64,000 nucleotides of DNA from JAEUOS01 sp964470865. GTDB taxonomy: Bacteria; Pseudomonadota; Gammaproteobacteria; Burkholderiales; JAEUOS01. This document shows positions 8,549 through 16,810 of this stretch, one piece after another (the first letter of the stretch is position 1; each line of letters opens with the position of its first letter). Position numbers and translations under genes: made by a program. The notes beneath the pieces were generated by a model that saw nothing but the letters and a program-made list of their open reading frames with translations, did not search any database and was not told the DNA's origin. Location: NCBI GenBank assembly GCA_964470865.1, contig CAYYFR010000005.1, positions 1 through 64,000 on the forward strand, read 5' to 3'.

Positions 8549-9730
8549 ATGAGCCTGATCCGCAATCTGGTGCTGCGCCAACCTGGCGCGCGAATAACGT
8601 TTTCACCCCCGAATGCCCCTGCCGATGAGCCGGATCACTACTTCGTCGGCTACCCGAGTTGGCTGTTCATGACCTTTGCGCCGGGGATTTATCAGGCCCT
8701 CGGGCGACGCGTCGCCGCAGTCATCGGGGACAGCTACATCATGGATCATTCGCATATGACGATTCATGGTCATCCAGTACCGATCATCTCGCTCGCCGAG
8801 TTTTCGGAGCGCGCTAGGCATCGCCCGTCCGAGGTGATCCATTTTTTCGAGCACAACGAGCAGTTCTGGTCGATCCCGCAGATGGAAGCGATGGGAGATG
8901 TGCGGGTCACGGACTTCATAGCCAAACTGGACCGGCTTGGCCTGGGCCACACTTACCTGCCGGTGCGTGAGGAGCGCGAGTGGTGGTCGTCGCAGAGCCG
9001 GGGCCGAATAGAAGCAGCGTCAAGCCGACTGGGCGACGAGCGTTCGCGTCGCACCCTTGCCGCCCGCATTGCCGCCATCACCGGCGGGACCCGTCGCCCG
9101 CTGATGGAGGTGAGGGTGCGCAGCGAGCACGAGTACTTCAATCCGGGCTGGACCATCGGAAGCCTGGTGCCGGGTCCGGACGAGACCTACGTCGACGTGG
9201 GCGCTGCGCACGGTGACACGGTCGACAAATTCGTCGGCGTAACCGGCGGGAAGTTCAAGGCGATTCATGCGTTCGAGCCGACGCCCGGCCAGTTTCGCGA
9301 GCTGGAACGACGCTCTCAGGCGGATGCACGCGTACACACCTATCGCAAGGCCGTCGGTGATGCTCCAGGCAGCCTTACCTTCTACGACAACCCCAGCAAT
9401 CCCTTCGGCGGCAACGCGTTGTCCGGTGGAGGCAATTGCGTGCCTATCGAGGTCGAGTGCGTGCGTCTGGATGACACTATCGAATCCTGCTCGTTGCTCA
9501 AGATGGATGTGGAGGGATTCGAGACCAGGGTCCTGGGCGGTGCGCGACGGCTGATCTCCGAATGCAAGCCCGACCTCGCGGTCACTTGCTATCACTATCC
9601 GCAGGATCTGTTCGAGATCATGGATTGTGTCGAGTCCATCCATTCGTACAAGCACGTAGCGCTGCGGCACTACGCCCCCAGCCTGTACGACTCGATCCTG
9701 CTGTTTTCGGACCGCCAGTCCTTCGCGTAG
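8549..9730 (+). CDS. FkbM-family methyltransferase with unassigned N-terminal half
   Basis: 393 residues. The C-terminal half is an FkbM methyltransferase: SAM motif VDVGAAHG at 215-222, acidic loop HAFEPTPGQF, and LLKMDVEGFETRVLGGA. FkbM enzymes O-methylate sugars and polyketides. The first 190 residues show no motif I can name. This part begins with PDHYFVGYPSWLFMTFAPGIY and includes HFFEHNEQFWSIPQ and a charged linker. It may bind the acceptor or be a separate enzyme domain. It is the last gene of the cluster: it begins 3 bases after the O-methyltransferase and converges with the moaC chimera 11 bases further on. Confidence 0.8.
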   Translation: MSLIRNLVLRQPGARITFSPPNAPADEPDHYFVGYPSWLFMTFAPGIYQALGRRVAAVIGDSYIMDHSHMTIHGHPVPIISLAEFSERARHRPSEVIHFFEHNEQFWSIPQMEAMGDVRVTDFIAKLDRLGLGHTYLPVREEREWWSSQSRGRIEAASSRLGDERSRRTLAARIAAITGGTRRPLMEVRVRSEHEYFNPGWTIGSLVPGPDETYVDVGAAHGDTVDKFVGVTGGKFKAIHAFEPTPGQFRELERRSQADARVHTYRKAVGDAPGSLTFYDNPSNPFGGNALSGGGNCVPIEVECVRLDDTIESCSLLKMDVEGFETRVLGGARRLISECKPDLAVTCYHYPQDLFEIMDCVESIHSYKHVALRHYAPSLYDSILLFSDRQSFA

Positions 9731-9741
9731 GGGCGACACGG

Positions 9742-10632
9742 TCAGCGACCGGGACCAGTGGCGCGCTCGACCGCGTCGCGTATGGTGGCAAGCGCGGTGC
9801 CGTCAAGCCGGTTGTGGAAGGGCAGGCCGACCAGGTCGGTGGAAATGGCTGACGCCGCAGTTAGCGGAACTGCTACCGGGAGTTCGGTCAAACCGTCGTG
9901 ATGATTGATCAGCGGCAGATACCAGCGGCGCGTTTCGATGTTGACTGCACGGCACGCAGTCTCGATCGCCTCGCGGATGCCTGAGGTGCGCACGCGAAAA
10001 CACAGCAAGGTCCGGATGAGATGCGGCGGGGTTCGCTGCCATGTCGGCTCAAGCCCGCCGATGCCCTCCAGCATTGCCCGGTAGCGCGCGTAAAGCGCGG
10101 CGCGCGCATCCGCGGACGCAGGCCACTTAGGCAGGTTGGCCAGGCCCACGGCGGCGCAATAGCTACCTGACTTGCCGCCATGCTTTTCCTGCAGTCTTAT
10201 GTCGGTCATGCACATGCCGCGATCTGTGGCCTTGCACATGTCGTAGATCGTAAGTAGCCCGATCTGAACGGAGGTCAGGGCCTCCTTTTCAACGCCGGTT
10301 CGGCTCAGGGTTTCCACGGTGGCGGTGCAGTGCACAGCCACCACTTCGGAATCGATGCGGAAATCGACCGCCACACGCGTCAAGGCCAGCGGTTGGCACA
10401 GTGGAATCAGGTCGGAGGTGCGTTTGGCGGCCTGGATGGCCGCGATACGCGCGACGCCGAGCACATCGCCCTTTTTCGCGGTGCCGGACTCGATCAGCGC
10501 CAGGGTCCCGGCCTGCATGCGGATGGTGCCGGTCGCGGTGGCGCTGCGCCGGGTTTCCATCTTGGCGCCCACATCGACCATGTGCGCCTTGCCTTCATGG
10601 TCGAAATGCGTTGGCGGGGAAGTGGTATCCAC
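9742..10632 (-). CDS. Chimeric ORF: MoaC fused to the C-terminal tail of a DegT/DnrJ aminotransferase
   Basis: From the GTG at 10632 the product is 296 residues. Residues 1-157 are MoaC (cyclic pyranopterin monophosphate synthase): HMVDVGAK, TSDLIPLCQPLALT, TIYDMCKATDRGM and the terminal GGKSGSY where MoaC normally ends. Residues from about 160 instead continue as the C-terminal third of a DegT-type sugar aminotransferase: VGLANLPKW, LYARYRAMLEGI, NIETRRWYLP, LVGLPFHNRLDG. The lysine-bearing catalytic part of the aminotransferase is missing. In MoaC the LCHPL histidine, part of the active site, is Gln80. So the aminotransferase part is surely inactive and MoaC activity is doubtful. An upstream ATG at 10815 is rejected because it overlaps the divergent gene. 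Confidence 0.75.
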   Translation of the reverse strand: MDTTSPPTHFDHEGKAHMVDVGAKMETRRSATATGTIRMQAGTLALIESGTAKKGDVLGVARIAAIQAAKRTSDLIPLCQPLALTRVAVDFRIDSEVVAVHCTATVETLSRTGVEKEALTSVQIGLLTIYDMCKATDRGMCMTDIRLQEKHGGKSGSYCAAVGLANLPKWPASADARAALYARYRAMLEGIGGLEPTWQRTPPHLIRTLLCFRVRTSGIREAIETACRAVNIETRRWYLPLINHHDGLTELPVAVPLTAASAISTDLVGLPFHNRLDGTALATIRDAVERATGPGR

Positions 10633-10725
10633 AGTGGCCTGGACAATCGTGGGCTTGCGTTTTGCAACAATATTCGCGTGCGCTATGGGAGCCCACGCAC
10701 GGAGCCTTGTTTTTCCATAGCATCC

Positions 10726-11885
10726 ATGAATCGGCAATTCGGCATGCGGCGTTGCGTGTGTATCGTTCTCAGCCTGCTGCTGGCGTTCGGGCCAGCGGGC
10801 GGCCCGGTGTTGCATGCGCAGAACCTTCCCGATCTCGGCGACGAGTCCGCCGGCGTCCTGACCCCGCAGATGGAACGGCGCATCGGTAAATCCTATTACC
10901 GCGAATTGCGGCGCGATCCGGTCTATCTGGAGGATGCGGAAGTCAAGGCGTATTGCGAGGAGCGGGCAGGCGGCTGATCGCCGCCGGGCCCGATCCCGGC
11001 ATGGAGGTCGCGTTTTTCGTCATGCAGGATCCGACCATCAATGCCTTCGCGATGCTGGGCGGCTACATCAGCATCAATAGCGGACTGCTGCTGGCGGCAA
11101 GAGCGAATCCGAAGCCGCCAGCGTCATCGGGCATGAATTTGGCCAATTGACCCAGCGCCACATCGCCCGCAGCGTCAGCGCCGGCCAGCGAACCTCGATG
11201 GTGTCGATGATCGCGATGGCATTGGCGCTGCTGGCAGCGCGCTCCAACGGGCAGGTGGCCTCGGGCGTTGTGGCCGGTGTGCAGGCCTCTCAGGTGCAAT
11301 CGCAGTTGGCGTTTTCGCGCGCTTTCGAACGCGAAGCCGACCGTGTCGGCTTCGAGACGCTGCGCAAGGCCGGTTTCGACGTCAGCGCCTTGCCTGCGTT
11401 CTTCGAGCGCCTGCAGCGCGCCGGACGCGTCTACGAATCCGATGCGCCGGTTTACGTGCGCAGCCACCCGCTGACGACCGAGCGTATCTCCGACGTGCAG
11501 AACCGCGTCCCGGGGGGCGCGCTATCGCCAATATGTCGATAGCCTTGGGTTTCGTCTGGCGCGTGTGAAATTGCGGGCCACTGCGGACGCCGGTGTGGAT
11601 GGCGTGCGCAATGCCCTCAAATTTTTCGCCACCCAAATCGCCGAGCGCAACTACGCCAACGAGGGTGCTGCCCGCTATGGACAGGCCCAGACGCAATTGA
11701 TGGCGCGCGATTTCAAGGCCGCAGCCCAGTCGCTGGCGCTAGTCCCGAAGGATGCGACGCATCCAATGATTGACGCCCTGGGCGCGCGTATCAAGACGGC
11801 CGCCGGCGACGGCCCTGGCGCCATCGCGGCGTATCGCACCGCGCTGGTGAAATTTCCGCGCACCCGCTATCTTGAACTTAGGTAA
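10726..11885 (+). pseudogene. bepA: bepA-like M48 family metalloprotease pseudogene
   Basis: The fragments together read as a periplasmic M48 protease with C-terminal TPR (BepA/YfgC type). They are a signal peptide and RRIGKSYYRELRRDPVYLED (frame 1, from 10726), then GRRLIAAGPDPGMEVAFFVM and INAFAMLGGYISINSGLLLA, then ESEAASVIGHEFGQLTQRHIA and FEREADRVGFETLRKAG, then a TPR-like part. The frame changes near 10965, near 11103 and near 11515. The zinc motif HEXXH reads HEFGQ, so the second zinc-binding His is lost. The C-terminus is cut at 11885, leaving it shorter than the roughly 480 residues usual for BepA. Multiple hits plus an active-site loss argue against a single sequencing error. Confidence 0.82.
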
Positions 11886-12041
11886 AGAAACTATTGCGCG
11901 CCTGGGAGGCCCAGACCGAGCGACTCATCGGCGTACAAGTTCAGCAAGCTCGTTGACCTCGGCATGCGCCCGGGAAATTACGCACAATCGCGGTCGGAGA
12001 TGTGCGGAATGTGAGTCCTGAAGCTTCGGCTACTTGCATTT

Positions 12042-13790
12042 TCAAACCTCCAGTTGTGATGTTCGCGAGTGCTTACCATCGACCCAATTACGCCATAGGG
12101 CCCTATACGCTTTTTCGAGATTAGAGGCCATTTCGCCCCCGTTCATCGCCTGACCGACCTGCATTTGCGGGCGCAAGTAGGAGCGCAGAAACGTCCGCCT
12201 TGCCGCGTCATCGGCAAGCGCCACCGCTGCCTCCACGTACTGCTCCGGTGAGCGCGTACAAAGGTCCGCCAGGCCTACCCCTCCGAGCAAACCTTCCGCG
12301 ACGCGCCCGATTTCATGGCTGGTCGCCATGCTGATCACCGGCACCGCCATCCACAGCGTATGCAGCGTGGTGGTGCCGCCGTTGTAGGGGAATGGGTCGA
12401 GCGCAATGTCGGCGCTCCCGACCATGCCCAGAAACCTGGCCAACGGCTGGAACCCTTCAACCACGATGCGCTGCGGGTCGATTGCGCGCGCGACGAACTT
12501 CGCACGCACCGCCGCGCGGCCGCCTGGCGTGTCGCCACCGGCAGCTATCACCAGCAGTTCGGCCGACGGCACACGCGTGAGGATGCGGGCCCAGACGTCG
12601 ATGACCGCATCGGACACCTTGGTCCAGTTGTTGAACGAGGCAAAGCGCACATGGCCGCGTGCCAGGGACGGCGGCGGGCCGGGTTCGGGTGCGTCCGGGG
12701 CTGCGGACCATGCTGCGGCATGCGGCAAGCGGTAAATCGACTCGGAATAGCGCGCCTCGCAGCCCGGCGGGCACAGGCAGGCGTCGCTCAAGCGATAGTC
12801 GATGGAGGTAAGTCCGGTCGTATTCATGTAGCCAAACCAGGTTGCAGCAACCGGCGCGGGCTTCATCGCGAACAGCGGCAGGCGATTGCCCCCGGTGTGG
12901 CCGGACAAATCAACCAGGATATCGATGCGGTCTTGGCGAATCCGCCGTGCCAGCGCGGCATCGTCCAGGCCGGCGATCTTTACCCAGTGCTCGGACAACG
13001 ACATCAGCCGCTTGGTAAAGGCGTCGCCCGGGCCGGCGTGGTTGTCATAGCAGGTTACCTCGAAGCGGCTGCGATCGTGCCGCTCAAGGACCGGCGCCAG
13101 AAAGAACGCCACCGAATGGGTGCGCAAATCCGCCGACACATAACCGATCTTCAGACGGCGATCGGGATCCGCATCATTGCCGTGCGGCGTCCGTGCCGCC
13201 GCCAGCCGCGCCTCCAGCGCCCGCCCCCAGGCGAAATGCTGCTCCGCGATCTGCGTCGGCGACAGGCGGGGGTCATGGTTCAGGATGAACAGGCGATTGC
13301 TGTGAATCGCGTCCGCCAGCGGATCCATCGCGATGGCCCGGTCCATGTGGATCAAAGCCTCTTCGATATGGCCTTGCTGAAACAGGATGCCACCCACGCA
13401 AGAGATCAATTCCGGCTGCGGCTGCAACTCGACCGCGCGGCGAAAGGCCTGCAGTGCGTCATCCAGGTTGCCCAGCGCGCGGGCCGCCACGGCGCGCGTG
13501 ATCCAGGCCTGCGCATGACCGGGCGCCTGCGCCAGCACCTCGTCGCACAAGCTTATCGCGTCCGCGTGATCACCGGCCAGGTGGTGCATCGTAGCGCGCC
13601 CGTGCAGTGCCGGAATCGAGGCCGGATCCAGTGCCAGCGCCCGCTCGAAGCAGATCGCCGCGTCCGCCAGCTCACCGGTATTGTTATGCGCGATGCCTTG
13701 TTCAACCCAGCGCGTGGCGGCAAGCGCAGGATCGACCGCTCGGTCTGGCGCCAGGCGCTTGCCGATTGCCCCCAGCAGCCGCCCTAGCAT
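12042..13790 (-). CDS. TPR-containing GT41 glycosyltransferase (SPINDLY/OGT-type)
   Basis: 582 residues from the ATG at 13790, which overlaps the stop of the upstream gene (ATGCTAG); an ATG at 13820 would add ten residues. The N-terminal 170 residues are TPR repeats (WVEQGIAHNNTGELADAAIC, ALALDPASIPALHGRA and others). Then comes the catalytic region: LKIGYVSADLRTHSVAFFL, the ATWFGYMNTTGL block, FNNWTKVSDAVIDVWARIL, LDPFPYNGGTTTLHTLWM and the closing MNGGEMASNLEKAYRALW. GT41 enzymes transfer GlcNAc-like sugars to Ser/Thr. Its C-terminus closely resembles the partial enzyme at 1-515, so the two flank the acyl-glycan cluster and the moaC/bepA remnant. Confidence 0.85.
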   Translation of the reverse strand: MLGRLLGAIGKRLAPDRAVDPALAATRWVEQGIAHNNTGELADAAICFERALALDPASIPALHGRATMHHLAGDHADAISLCDEVLAQAPGHAQAWITRAVAARALGNLDDALQAFRRAVELQPQPELISCVGGILFQQGHIEEALIHMDRAIAMDPLADAIHSNRLFILNHDPRLSPTQIAEQHFAWGRALEARLAAARTPHGNDADPDRRLKIGYVSADLRTHSVAFFLAPVLERHDRSRFEVTCYDNHAGPGDAFTKRLMSLSEHWVKIAGLDDAALARRIRQDRIDILVDLSGHTGGNRLPLFAMKPAPVAATWFGYMNTTGLTSIDYRLSDACLCPPGCEARYSESIYRLPHAAAWSAAPDAPEPGPPPSLARGHVRFASFNNWTKVSDAVIDVWARILTRVPSAELLVIAAGGDTPGGRAAVRAKFVARAIDPQRIVVEGFQPLARFLGMVGSADIALDPFPYNGGTTTLHTLWMAVPVISMATSHEIGRVAEGLLGGVGLADLCTRSPEQYVEAAVALADDAARRTFLRSYLRPQMQVGQAMNGGEMASNLEKAYRALWRNWVDGKHSRTSQLEV

Positions 13791-15769
13791 GGCGCCGCCG
13801 CAATCTGCCGCGGCACACAAAATGCTGCGGGGGCCGCGCCAGACTGCGCCATCGTGTGCATGGTGCTGTAGGCGGCTTCGAGACGAAGGGTGTACGACTG
13901 CGTGTCGAACAAGGGGCCGTCAGACCGTGCCCGCACACAGCGGCGCCTCAAGTCGTCCATGCGCGACCGGTCATGCGCCAGGGCGATCGCCAGGTCACGA
14001 TAGCTTTCAAGATTTGCACATGCCAGTTCGTCCAGCCCCGCGGCACACAGGATGCTCGCGGCCACTCGTGACGAAAAGCTGTCACCGCTTGCAGTGATCA
14101 GAGGCAAGCCGGCCCAGATTGCATCGCTTGCGGTGGTGTGCGCATTGACATAGTGCGTATCGAGAAAAAGGTCGGCCAGCGACATGCGGGCCAGATGTTG
14201 GTCCCGCGGCAGCGGGCCGGCGAAAATCAGCCGTGACGAATCAATGCCGCGCAGGCCGGCGGCATTGACCAGATTGGCGCGCGCATCATCGCGGTCGGCA
14301 AGTATCCAAAGCACCGAGCCGGGCACGGCATGCAAAATATCCATCCAGACGCCAAAGATCCGCGGCTCGATCTTGTAGCAGGAATTGAACGAGCAGAATA
14401 CGAAGCTTTGCGGCGGCAGCCCGAGTTCTGCGCGTGTTGGCACTTGCGGAGACGTGCGCTGGGCGTTGTCGGTTGGCTGATAGCAATACGGCAAATAAAC
14501 CACATGTTCGGAGTACCAGGGCTCATCGCCCGGCCGCACCAGAACCGGATCGGCGATCAGGTAATCGATGAACCCCGCGGCAACCGTGCCCGGATAGCCG
14601 AGAAAGCTGACCTGTACCGGCGCCGGCCGCAACGCGGCGATTTCCGGCCGGCCGGCACCGGCGTAGCCGTTCAGGTCGATCAGAATATCGATGTCGTCGT
14701 CGATGATGCGTTGCGCCGTTGTCAACGGCGAGTGCAAAGCCATATCGGCAAACCGATCAAACAGGGCCATCACCCGGTCGCGAAAGTCGCTGCCGTCACC
14801 CGCGCCCAGCGAATAGGCGAACAGCTCGAAACGGCTACGGTCGTGGCTGGCGAGCACGCCTTGCAGCAGGTGCATGCTCGGATGCGTATGGAAATCGGCA
14901 GACAGGTAGCCGAGCCTGATCCGCGCCGGCCCGGCCTGCCGCCGATGACGATTCAGTTGCTGCGCCATAGGCGCCACCCGCGCCACGAAAGTCGCACCGC
15001 TGCGGCGCGCCACGGCGAAGCGCGCGCGACGCGAGGCAGGCACACAGTCGGCCACTGCCGGCGCCAGCAGCGGGGTGGCAGCAGGCAGCATGCCGGCCGC
15101 GTCCTGTTCGAGATACGCAACCAGCCTTGCGGTCGGAAAGCCCCAGTCGCAACGGCGCGCATACGCCATGTACCCAAGGATCGGGATCGTCGCCGAATCC
15201 GGATCAAGTGCAGTCGCCTGCCGGCAGCAGGCCGGGCCGTCGATTTGCGGAAAAAACGCCTCAAGGCCGGCCAGCGCCAGCCACAAGCCCGCGGCGTCGA
15301 CCCGCTCCAGCATGTCGCCATGGGCCAGTGCGTTGAGCAGAACCTGATGCGCACGCAGCGGGTCACCAAGGGCTAGATGAACATCCTTCAAATTCAGTGT
15401 CGGCGCGACCAGGGTCGGTGCGTCAAGCACCGCGCTCTCCAGTTCGTCGCGTGCTTGCTCCAGCTTCCCGCAGCGCCCCAGCGCCAGCCCGAGATTGGCA
15501 CGAATGATCGGGTCGTGCGGATCGCTTGCCACTGCGCGGGCGATGATTGCAGCGGCTGCGGCGGGCTGGTGGTCGCTCAATTCGATCAGCCCGGCCATGT
15601 GCAGGGCCTGGGCATCCAACGGGTCTGCGCGCAGGCAGCCCGCGAGTACGGCTCGTGCAGCCGCGGTGTCGCCCGCACGAACCAGTTCACCCGCGCGCGC
15701 AACATCGAATGAAGAATGCGGCTTGGCCACTTTCGAACGCGTGAGCTGTCGATACAAGTTCTTGAGCAC
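13784..15769 (-). CDS. TPR-containing GT41 glycosyltransferase, larger paralogue
   Basis: 661 residues. TPR repeats occupy about the first 180 residues (ALHMAGLIELSDHQPAAAAA, IIRANLGLALGRCGKLEQA). A linker with LAPAVADCVPASRRARF follows, then the GT41 catalytic domain: RIRLGYLSADFHTHPSMHLL, DILIDLNGYAGAGRPEI, VQVSFLGYPGTVAAGFIDYL, FCSFNSCYKIEPRIFGVWM and LFLDTHYVNAHTTASDAIWAG. This is the more typical bacterial OGT/SPINDLY layout; its sister downstream is a diverged copy. Both lie immediately downstream of two pilin genes in the same orientation, though with a terminator between, so pilin is a candidate acceptor. Confidence 0.85.
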   Translation of the reverse strand: MLKNLYRQLTRSKVAKPHSSFDVARAGELVRAGDTAAARAVLAGCLRADPLDAQALHMAGLIELSDHQPAAAAAIIARAVASDPHDPIIRANLGLALGRCGKLEQARDELESAVLDAPTLVAPTLNLKDVHLALGDPLRAHQVLLNALAHGDMLERVDAAGLWLALAGLEAFFPQIDGPACCRQATALDPDSATIPILGYMAYARRCDWGFPTARLVAYLEQDAAGMLPAATPLLAPAVADCVPASRRARFAVARRSGATFVARVAPMAQQLNRHRRQAGPARIRLGYLSADFHTHPSMHLLQGVLASHDRSRFELFAYSLGAGDGSDFRDRVMALFDRFADMALHSPLTTAQRIIDDDIDILIDLNGYAGAGRPEIAALRPAPVQVSFLGYPGTVAAGFIDYLIADPVLVRPGDEPWYSEHVVYLPYCYQPTDNAQRTSPQVPTRAELGLPPQSFVFCSFNSCYKIEPRIFGVWMDILHAVPGSVLWILADRDDARANLVNAAGLRGIDSSRLIFAGPLPRDQHLARMSLADLFLDTHYVNAHTTASDAIWAGLPLITASGDSFSSRVAASILCAAGLDELACANLESYRDLAIALAHDRSRMDDLRRRCVRARSDGPLFDTQSYTLRLEAAYSTMHTMAQSGAAPAAFCVPRQIAAAPC

Positions 15770-15954
15770 GGGTGGATACTGGCGATCAGGAAAACGCTGA
15801 AAGAATCCAAGAGCGGCGGACTACCGCAAGAACGGACTCATCCATTCAATTCGACGCAACTGCCAGCGCGTGCCCGTCGCGTCTACTGAGGATTCAACTG
15901 CGGCGTTTTGGGAAGAGGCCTTGCCGCAGCACCGCCCAATGTGACAGCACCAAC

Positions 15955-15976
15955 AAAAAACCCCTCTCGCGAGGGG
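15955..15976 (-). terminator. Rho-independent terminator of pilA copy 1
   Basis: Read on the minus strand, the perfect hairpin CCCCTCGCGAGAGGGG (15961-15976) is followed by six T (15955-15960). It begins 24 bases after the stop of the pilin at 16000-16419 and separates the pilin from the glycosyltransferase genes. Confidence 0.85.
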
Positions 15977-15999
15977 TCTTTTGCGCGATCCGGCTACGC

Positions 16000-16419
16000 T
16001 TAACGGCAGGTAGCAGGCATGTACTTCGAAGGTGTTCCGAGGCACGCCCAGGTGATGGTGCCGGTACCGGTGTTGTAGGTCGGGGTGATGGTAATCGATA
16101 CGTTCTGGCCAATTGAGGTAGCGAGAGTGTTGCCTTGAATGGTAATTATGCCCGGTAAGGTCACGCCGCCGCCCGATATCTTGCCAACGGTATTGAAGGT
16201 GAGGCCGGAACCCGCGGTGGTGACGTCGTTGTCGGTCTGGAACTTCTCCGAGATGGCCGTGCGATACGAGCTACCCGCCAGGATCAGTTCCGAAACGCGC
16301 GCACGCACCGTGTAATCCTGATACGCAGGCAACGCGACGGCCGCCAAGATACCGATAATCGCAACCACGATCATCAGTTCGATCAGGGTAAAACCCTTCT
16401 GAAGCAAAATCTTATTCAT
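16000..16419 (-). CDS. pilA: Type IV major pilin, copy 1
   Basis: 139 residues. A short leader (MNKILLQKG) is followed by the prepilin-peptidase site Gly/Phe and the hydrophobic N-methylated helix FTLIELMIVVAIIGILAAV with Glu5 of the mature protein. Two Cys near the end (WACLGTPSKYMPATCR) can form the C-terminal D-region disulfide. The mature globular part is rich in Ser, Thr and Asn, which gives many possible O-glycosylation positions. It differs from the second pilin at only about 13 of 139 positions, so the pair is a recent tandem duplication. It has its own sigma-54 promoter, a GGAG ribosome binding site and a terminator. Confidence 0.95.
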   Translation of the reverse strand: MNKILLQKGFTLIELMIVVAIIGILAAVALPAYQDYTVRARVSELILAGSSYRTAISEKFQTDNDVTTAGSGLTFNTVGKISGGGVTLPGIITIQGNTLATSIGQNVSITITPTYNTGTGTITWACLGTPSKYMPATCR

Positions 16420-16472
16420 ATTGAAGCTCTCCTGTCGGAAAATGGTAATGCCGTGTTTGGCAAGTAACTATA

Positions 16473-16488
16473 TACAAGATGCGTGCCA
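16473..16488 (-). promoter_or_regulatory. Sigma-54 promoter of pilA copy 1
   Basis: On the minus strand the sequence is TGGCACGCATCTTGTA. The -24 element TGGCAC and the -12 element TTGT are separated by 5 bases, matching the RpoN consensus TGGCAC-N5-TTGC with one change. It lies 54 bases upstream of the pilin start. PilR/RpoN control of pilA is known in Pseudomonas and relatives. The second pilin has the same element. Confidence 0.82.
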
Positions 16489-16762
16489 AAACCTAAGCCA
16501 TTGAAAATAAACGACTTCATTTATTCCATTGTCATAGAGATCAGCAGTTTTGCGTCACCCGAGTGACAAAATTTGTCACTTCCCTGTCAGCCAGCCTGCC
16601 TGCATCCGCACACCGTCAATGACGACGCCAAACGCGTGCCTGCCACTTGACATGCGACACAGTAGCGCAGCCGCGCTCGGGTGAAGCGTCCAATAGCGAC
16701 CCGTTGCGCGCCCATTTCAATGCTTGTGGGCAGCGCTTCGCATCGGGTCGGGCGCACCAATG

Positions 16763-16785
16763 AAAAAGCCCCGCTCGCGCGGGGC
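16763..16785 (-). terminator. Rho-independent terminator of pilA copy 2
   Basis: On the minus strand, GCCCCGCGCGAGCGGGGC (16768-16785) forms a GC-rich hairpin followed by TTTTT (16763-16767). It ends the transcript of the pilin at 16811-17230. The 340 bases between this terminator and the start of pilin copy 1 hold only the sigma-54 promoter of that gene; I see nothing else there. Confidence 0.82.
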
Positions 16786-16810
16786 CTCCTGGTTCACAGG
16801 GCGCTTGCGA

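Noticed and set aside
7109..8581. A 490-codon open frame on the minus strand
   Set aside because: Shadow of the beta-helix and O-methyltransferase genes, both of which have recognisable motifs on the plus strand.
10633..10815. Upstream extension of the moaC chimera to an ATG at 10815
   Set aside because: It would overlap the signal-peptide region of the divergent bepA-like gene and adds residues unlike MoaC; the GTG at 10632 gives the normal MoaC N-terminus.
12315..13787. A 490-codon open frame on the plus strand
   Set aside because: Shadow of the GT41 gene at 12042-13790; Arg/His-rich and low in motif content, while the minus strand reads as a clear TPR-GT41 protein.
15955..16785. Paired GC-rich hairpins at 15961-15976 and 16768-16785 as a CRISPR-like or REP repeat
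   Set aside because: They differ in sequence, sit directly after the pilin stops and end in T-runs, so they are ordinary terminators.
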